Shown one piece after another: positions 59,782 to 64,000 of a DNA stretch of 64,000 nt; position 1 is the first letter of the stretch, and each line of letters starts with the position of its first letter. The stretch covers positions 1 to 64,000 of the forward strand of contig NZ_JAQMUE010000112.1 in assembly GCF_028330985.1 (NCBI RefSeq), given 5' to 3'. The notes below the pieces were generated by a model. It worked only from the letters and a program-made list of their open reading frames with translations, made no database searches and was not told the origin of the DNA. Made by a program: the position numbers and the translations under genes. Origin of the DNA: Roseofilum reptotaenium CS-1145. GTDB lineage: Bacteria > Cyanobacteriota > Cyanobacteriia > Cyanobacteriales > Desertifilaceae.

Positions 59782-60096
59782 ATGGACTCAAGATCCGACT
59801 CAAGAGCATGGGAGGGCGATCGCCAGTACCTGCAAGAATGCATTGAGCTAGCCCATAAGTTGGAAACCCACGAGAGGGCTAAAGCAGAATTTAGACAATG
59901 GTGCGATCGCCTGGCGCAAGACAATCCCCAAGCGGCTGCTCTGCTCACCCTCCTCTGGGACGAAGCGATCCGAGCGAACCGTTCTGCCCTCTTTTGGGAA
60001 GAACTCAGCAATGTAGAAAAGCAACTGTGCGATCGCATGACCGAAGAAACAATTCAGTTACAGCAAAACTATCTTCGTTTAGTGCAAGAGCAGTAG
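59782..60096 (+). CDS. Small helical protein of unknown function
   Basis: A 104-residue, charged and helical protein (ECIELAHKLETHERAKAEFR, AIRANRSALFWEELSNVEKQ). No signal, no membrane segment, no recognised domain. ATG at 59782 is preceded by GAGG. A TTG at 59764 would add six residues. The regular heptad-like pattern suggests a coiled-coil or helical bundle. A perfect short palindrome follows its stop codon by 10 bases. Confidence 0.6.
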   Translation: MDSRSDSRAWEGDRQYLQECIELAHKLETHERAKAEFRQWCDRLAQDNPQAAALLTLLWDEAIRANRSALFWEELSNVEKQLCDRMTEETIQLQQNYLRLVQEQ

Positions 60097-60106
60097 GGTT
60101 GGTCAT

Positions 60107-60125
60107 TACAGCGCAAAGCGCTGTA
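60107..60125. repeat. Perfect palindrome TACAGCGC-AAA-GCGCTGTA
   Basis: An 8-bp perfect stem with a 3-base loop. It has exactly the CAGCGC...GCGCTG ends and outer TA of the MITE copies, fused without an interior, and may be a minimal deletion derivative. Confidence 0.65.
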
Positions 60126-60177
60126 TGTCATTGCAAAGGTTGCGCCAGCGGAATCAAGCAATCTCTTCCCTATTGCC

Positions 60178-60193
60178 TAGCGCAAAGCACTAT
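60178..60193. repeat. Palindrome AGCGC-AAA-GCACT
   Basis: An imperfect member of the same family, 53 bases downstream of the previous one and 24 bases before the ABC gene start. Confidence 0.5.
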
Positions 60194-60216
60194 ACTTACT
60201 GAACTCAATCATTGCC

Positions 60217-61008
60217 ATGCCCATTGTTACTGATAACTTAAGTGGTGGATATCACCAAAAAACAATTGTTAAACAGATTAACCTGAGTTTAGAGACTGGA
60301 GAATGGTTGAGTTTAGTGGGGGCGAATGGCTCCGGTAAATCGACGTTTCTCAAACTATTGAGTCGTTTGCTCTCCCCCCAAGGAGGCGTTGTATTATTAG
60401 AGGGTCGCTCCATTCATGAGTTATCCCCCAATCAGGTAGCGCGTCAGTTGGCTATTTTACCCCAACAATCCTCACCTCCCATGGGGCTAACCGTTTATCA
60501 GTTGGTCAGTTTAGGGCGTAATCCTTATTTGGAATGGTGGCAATGGGATTTAGAATCAGGCGATCGCCAAGCGGTTGAAGAGGCTTTAGAAGAAACCGAG
60601 CTACAAGCCTACCGCGATCGACCGGTGAGTGAACTCTCTGGAGGAGAGCGCCAACGGGCATTTCTGGCCTTAGCCTTAGCCCAAAATCCCCGGGTACTGC
60701 TGTTAGATGAACCCACAACCTATTTAGATATCCATTATCAACTGCAATTGTTGGACTTATTAAAGCGTCTGAATCAAGAGCAAAATCTAACAATTATCAC
60801 CGTTTTACATGAAATTAATTTAGCCGCTCGATATAGCGATCGTCTCGCCTTCCTCAAGCAAGGCCAGTTATTCACCGTTGGCTCCCCAGAAACCGTCTTA
60901 ACCCCAGAAACCCTAGCGGCTGTTTTTGGTGTGCAAGTTGCCGTGATTGATACCCCGGTTGGTTTACAGATCTGTCCCCTCTTTGCCGATCCTCATCTCT
61001 CCACCTAG
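60217..61008 (+). CDS. ABC transporter ATPase, FecE/BtuD-like
   Basis: A 263-residue ATPase of the iron-siderophore/cobalamin class: Walker A GANGSGKST, Q-loop LAILPQQSSPPMGLTVYQLV, signature LSGGERQRAFLALALA, Walker B VLLLDEPTTYLDIH and H-loop VLHEINLAARY. TVYQLVSLGRNPYLEWWQW is typical of this class. It energises uptake of iron-siderophore, heme or B12. No permease or binding protein lies next to it, so its partners are elsewhere. It follows a repeat-rich leader. Confidence 0.9.
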   Translation: MPIVTDNLSGGYHQKTIVKQINLSLETGEWLSLVGANGSGKSTFLKLLSRLLSPQGGVVLLEGRSIHELSPNQVARQLAILPQQSSPPMGLTVYQLVSLGRNPYLEWWQWDLESGDRQAVEEALEETELQAYRDRPVSELSGGERQRAFLALALAQNPRVLLLDEPTTYLDIHYQLQLLDLLKRLNQEQNLTIITVLHEINLAARYSDRLAFLKQGQLFTVGSPETVLTPETLAAVFGVQVAVIDTPVGLQICPLFADPHLST

Positions 61009-61062
61009 ATTAATCCAAACTTGTGCCTGTCCGAACCAACTCATTCTCTGCTACATGACACG

Positions 61063-61090
61063 AAAAAACCCGGTTGCCATAGCAACCGGG
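61063..61090 (-). terminator. Terminator of groESL
   Basis: On the minus strand CCCGGTTGC and GCAACCGGG form a 9-bp stem with a 4-base loop (61090-61069), followed by TTTTTT. It lies 40-70 bases past the groEL stop. Confidence 0.88.
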
Positions 61091-61130
61091 GGATGAAGAC
61101 TAGAAACTATTCAATGTAGTAGATGGGGAA

Positions 61131-62804
<1,674 letters not shown>

Positions 62805-62834
62805 TTATGTAGAGGAGGGTTAGCAGTCAGCCAG

Positions 62835-63146
62835 TTAGCTTACTACAGCAAGGATGTCTTTTTCAGACAACAAAACATAGTCATCATTACCGAGTTTGAT
62901 GTCGGTTCCAGCATATTTGGAGTAGAGAACCTTATCGCCAATTTTGACTTCTGGCTCTTGACGGGAACCGTCTTCGTTGCGTTTGCCTGGGCCAACTTGG
63001 ACAATTTCTCCCACTTGGGGTTTCTCTTTGGCGTTATCAGGCAGAATGATACCACCAGCGGTTTTTTCTTCAGCTTCGCTGACTTTAACAAAGACGCGAT
63101 CGCCAAGGGGTTTAACTGTAGAAACACTCAGGGATACTGCTGCCAT
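62835..63146 (-). CDS. groS: Co-chaperonin GroES
   Basis: A 103-residue heptameric lid of Gro[68 protein letters not shown] and [13 protein letters not shown]. The mobile loop [12 protein letters not shown] is complete. First gene of groESL. Confidence 0.97.
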   Translation of the reverse strand: MAAVSLSVSTVKPLGDRVFVKVSEAEEKTAGGIILPDNAKEKPQVGEIVQVGPGKRNEDGSRQEPEVKIGDKVLYSKYAGTDIKLGNDDYVLLSEKDILAVVS

Positions 63147-63216
63147 AGGAAAATCTTCTCCGATTTGATTGTAAAAAGTTAATCAGGTTTAAGGAACTGA
63201 GGGGCTATGTCAGTCG

Positions 63217-63243
63217 TTAGCACTCTCAACTCCTGAGTGCTAA
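63217..63243 (-). promoter_or_regulatory. CIRCE operator (HrcA-binding site) of groESL
   Basis: TTAGCACTC (63217-63225), nine bases, GAGTGCTAA (63235-63243): a perfect match to the CIRCE consensus. It lies 71 bases upstream of groES and predicts heat-shock control by HrcA. Confidence 0.97.
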
Positions 63244-63411
63244 TGTAATCTGAGGCGAGCAACCCTTGCAACAGGCGAAACAGTACGGGTTACCGTACCC
63301 TAGGGTAGGGAGATAGAGAGGATAGGCGAGAGAGGCTATTAGCTATTATCTATTCCCTATTCCCCATTCCCCTATTGTTGGGTGAACATCCCGTGATAAT
63401 CTGAAAGATGA

Positions 63412-63584
63412 CTTAATGAGTCGCGGTCGGGCAGTCCGAGACTTAAAACGGACGTGGAAGAACAGATAAGACTGTTTCTAAAACAGCACTATCGATTGAA
63501 GCGTCAACCCCATTCAGCGACCACTGAATACACAAGGTGGCGCGGCGAAGAATCACCGGGTCTTTAGCCCAGTGAGGATGTCAA
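63412..63584 (+). mobile_element. Relic of a TnpB element 3' end with omegaRNA-like hairpin
   Basis: From 63412 to the TAG at 63565-63567 a frame of about 51 residues (KTDVEEQIRLFLKQHYRLKR, then GEESPGL at the end) looks like a TnpB C-terminus. The stop codon lies inside a hairpin at 63550-63584: CAC-c-GGG, loop with TTTAG, CCC-a-GTG, then AGGATGTCAA. This is very like the 3' end of the ISDra2 omegaRNA (GAATCAC...CTTTAG...GTGTGAGG...TCAA). Overlap of the tnpB end with the RNA scaffold is the known layout. ATTCAG/CTGAAT pairing just upstream would be another scaffold stem. The rest of tnpB and the left end are missing. Confidence 0.55.
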
Positions 63585-63813
63585 ATTCTTAAACTTAAAC
63601 CCTTTAAGAATTACCCTCGTGAGGAAACAGGAAGCTCAACCGGATTGAGGCCCGATCCCCTCCTCTGAACGCTGGGATCAACTCCCTCGCATCCAGAGGA
63701 AATTGATTCGTCCCTAAAACCGTCTCTTCTCTTCCTGTAAAACTCCAACTGTTAGGAAAAAAAGCGACTGTCCCCAGTCATATTCTTGAGCAGCAATCAC
63801 AATAGGCGAAGAT

Positions 63814-64000
63814 ATGGTAGCTACATCAGAGCAAACAAGCGTTGGTAAAATTGTTCAAATCATTGGCCCGGTTATTGATGCAGAATTTCCCAGTGGCAAA
63901 TTGCCCCAGGTCTATAATGCAATCCGAGTCGTTAAACAAGATGCAGATGGACAAGAGCGTTCTGTCACCTGCGAAGTACAACAACTCCTCGGTGGTAACC
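63814..64000 (+). CDS. atpD: ATP synthase F1 beta subunit (partial, runs off the window)
   Basis: The first 62 residues ([49 protein letters not shown]) match the N-terminal beta-barrel of the catalytic F1 beta subunit. In cyanobacteria it begins a separate two-gene unit with epsilon. The P-loop lies beyond the edge. ATG is preceded by AGGCGAAG (purine-rich, about 6 bases). Confidence 0.95.
   Translation, partial: MVATSEQTSVGKIVQIIGPVIDAEFPSGKLPQVYNAIRVVKQDADGQERSVTCEVQQLLGGN

Overview
The window is a piece of cyanobacterial chromosome. The evidence is dense HIP1 octamers (GCGATCGC) on both strands, GUN4, PucC-type and complex-C cofactor-assembly proteins, cyanobacterial RNase E followed by RNase HII, mreBCD, groESL under a perfect CIRCE operator, and the start of the F1-ATPase beta gene at the right edge. 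A small secreted protein with two RGSGR motifs (PatX-like, around 2.6 kb) points to a filamentous lineage. No nif or het genes are visible, so a non-heterocystous filamentous cyanobacterium is my best guess.

Layout. 0-3.1 kb: tail of a histidine kinase, a broken IS4-type transposase, an FAD oxidoreductase, the PatX-like gene and a TnpB relic. 3-12.8 kb: sbcD, a secreted pentapeptide protein, an msrP / secreted protein / DUF4079 cluster, a CCB-type assembly factor, a HicB-like relic, a PucC-type transporter, hisG and mutL. 12.9-18.4 kb: two RTX-repeat proteins flanking a Ser/Thr kinase with a GUN4 tail. 18.5-19.4 kb: a gene graveyard (Rpn fragment, bare IS end, internally deleted quinone oxidoreductase). 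19.6-23.6 kb: lipase, rne, rnhB. 23.7-31 kb: accessory DNA with a cobalamin riboswitch that has no evident target gene, an unknown C-terminally membrane-anchored protein, a PhnD-like lipoprotein beside a histidine kinase, a DUF1824 protein and a 48-residue small protein. 31-36.4 kb: NAD synthesis island (pncB, nadD, NrtR-like Nudix, degenerate RNase III-like protein, nadE). 36.5-44.9 kb: peptide-type ABC permease, metallochaperone, transketolase-family enzyme, larE, FkbM methyltransferase, TPR protein with cheB, pentapeptide protein. 44.9-48.7 kb: mreBCD, ssb, SIMPL protein. 48.9-51.7 kb: a structured leader with a strong terminator, a PEP-CTERM protein, an HTH-AAA protein. 51.8-55.3 kb: class Ia ribonucleotide reductase. 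55.5-64 kb: M67 protease with MoeB-rhodanese, MTHFR-like enzyme, trpS, ABC ATPase, groESL, a TnpB 3'-end relic with an omegaRNA-like hairpin, and atpD.

Working together. The clearest pathway unit is the NAD island, in which three biosynthetic genes flank a probable NAD-sensing repressor and an apparently dead RNase III-like protein. Other plausible partnerships are MsrP with the DUF4079 membrane protein (electron supply), the PhnD-like lipoprotein with its adjacent kinase (sensing), M67 with MoeB (sulfur-carrier activation), and nrdA with nrdB (separated by a strong terminator hairpin).

Small repeats are a theme. Two 93-95 bp MITE-like copies have CAGC...GCTG ends flanked by TA, and many short AGCGC-NNN-GCGCT palindromes look like minimal relatives. 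At least three transposon relics are present. No intact transposase, CRISPR array, tRNA or rRNA was seen.
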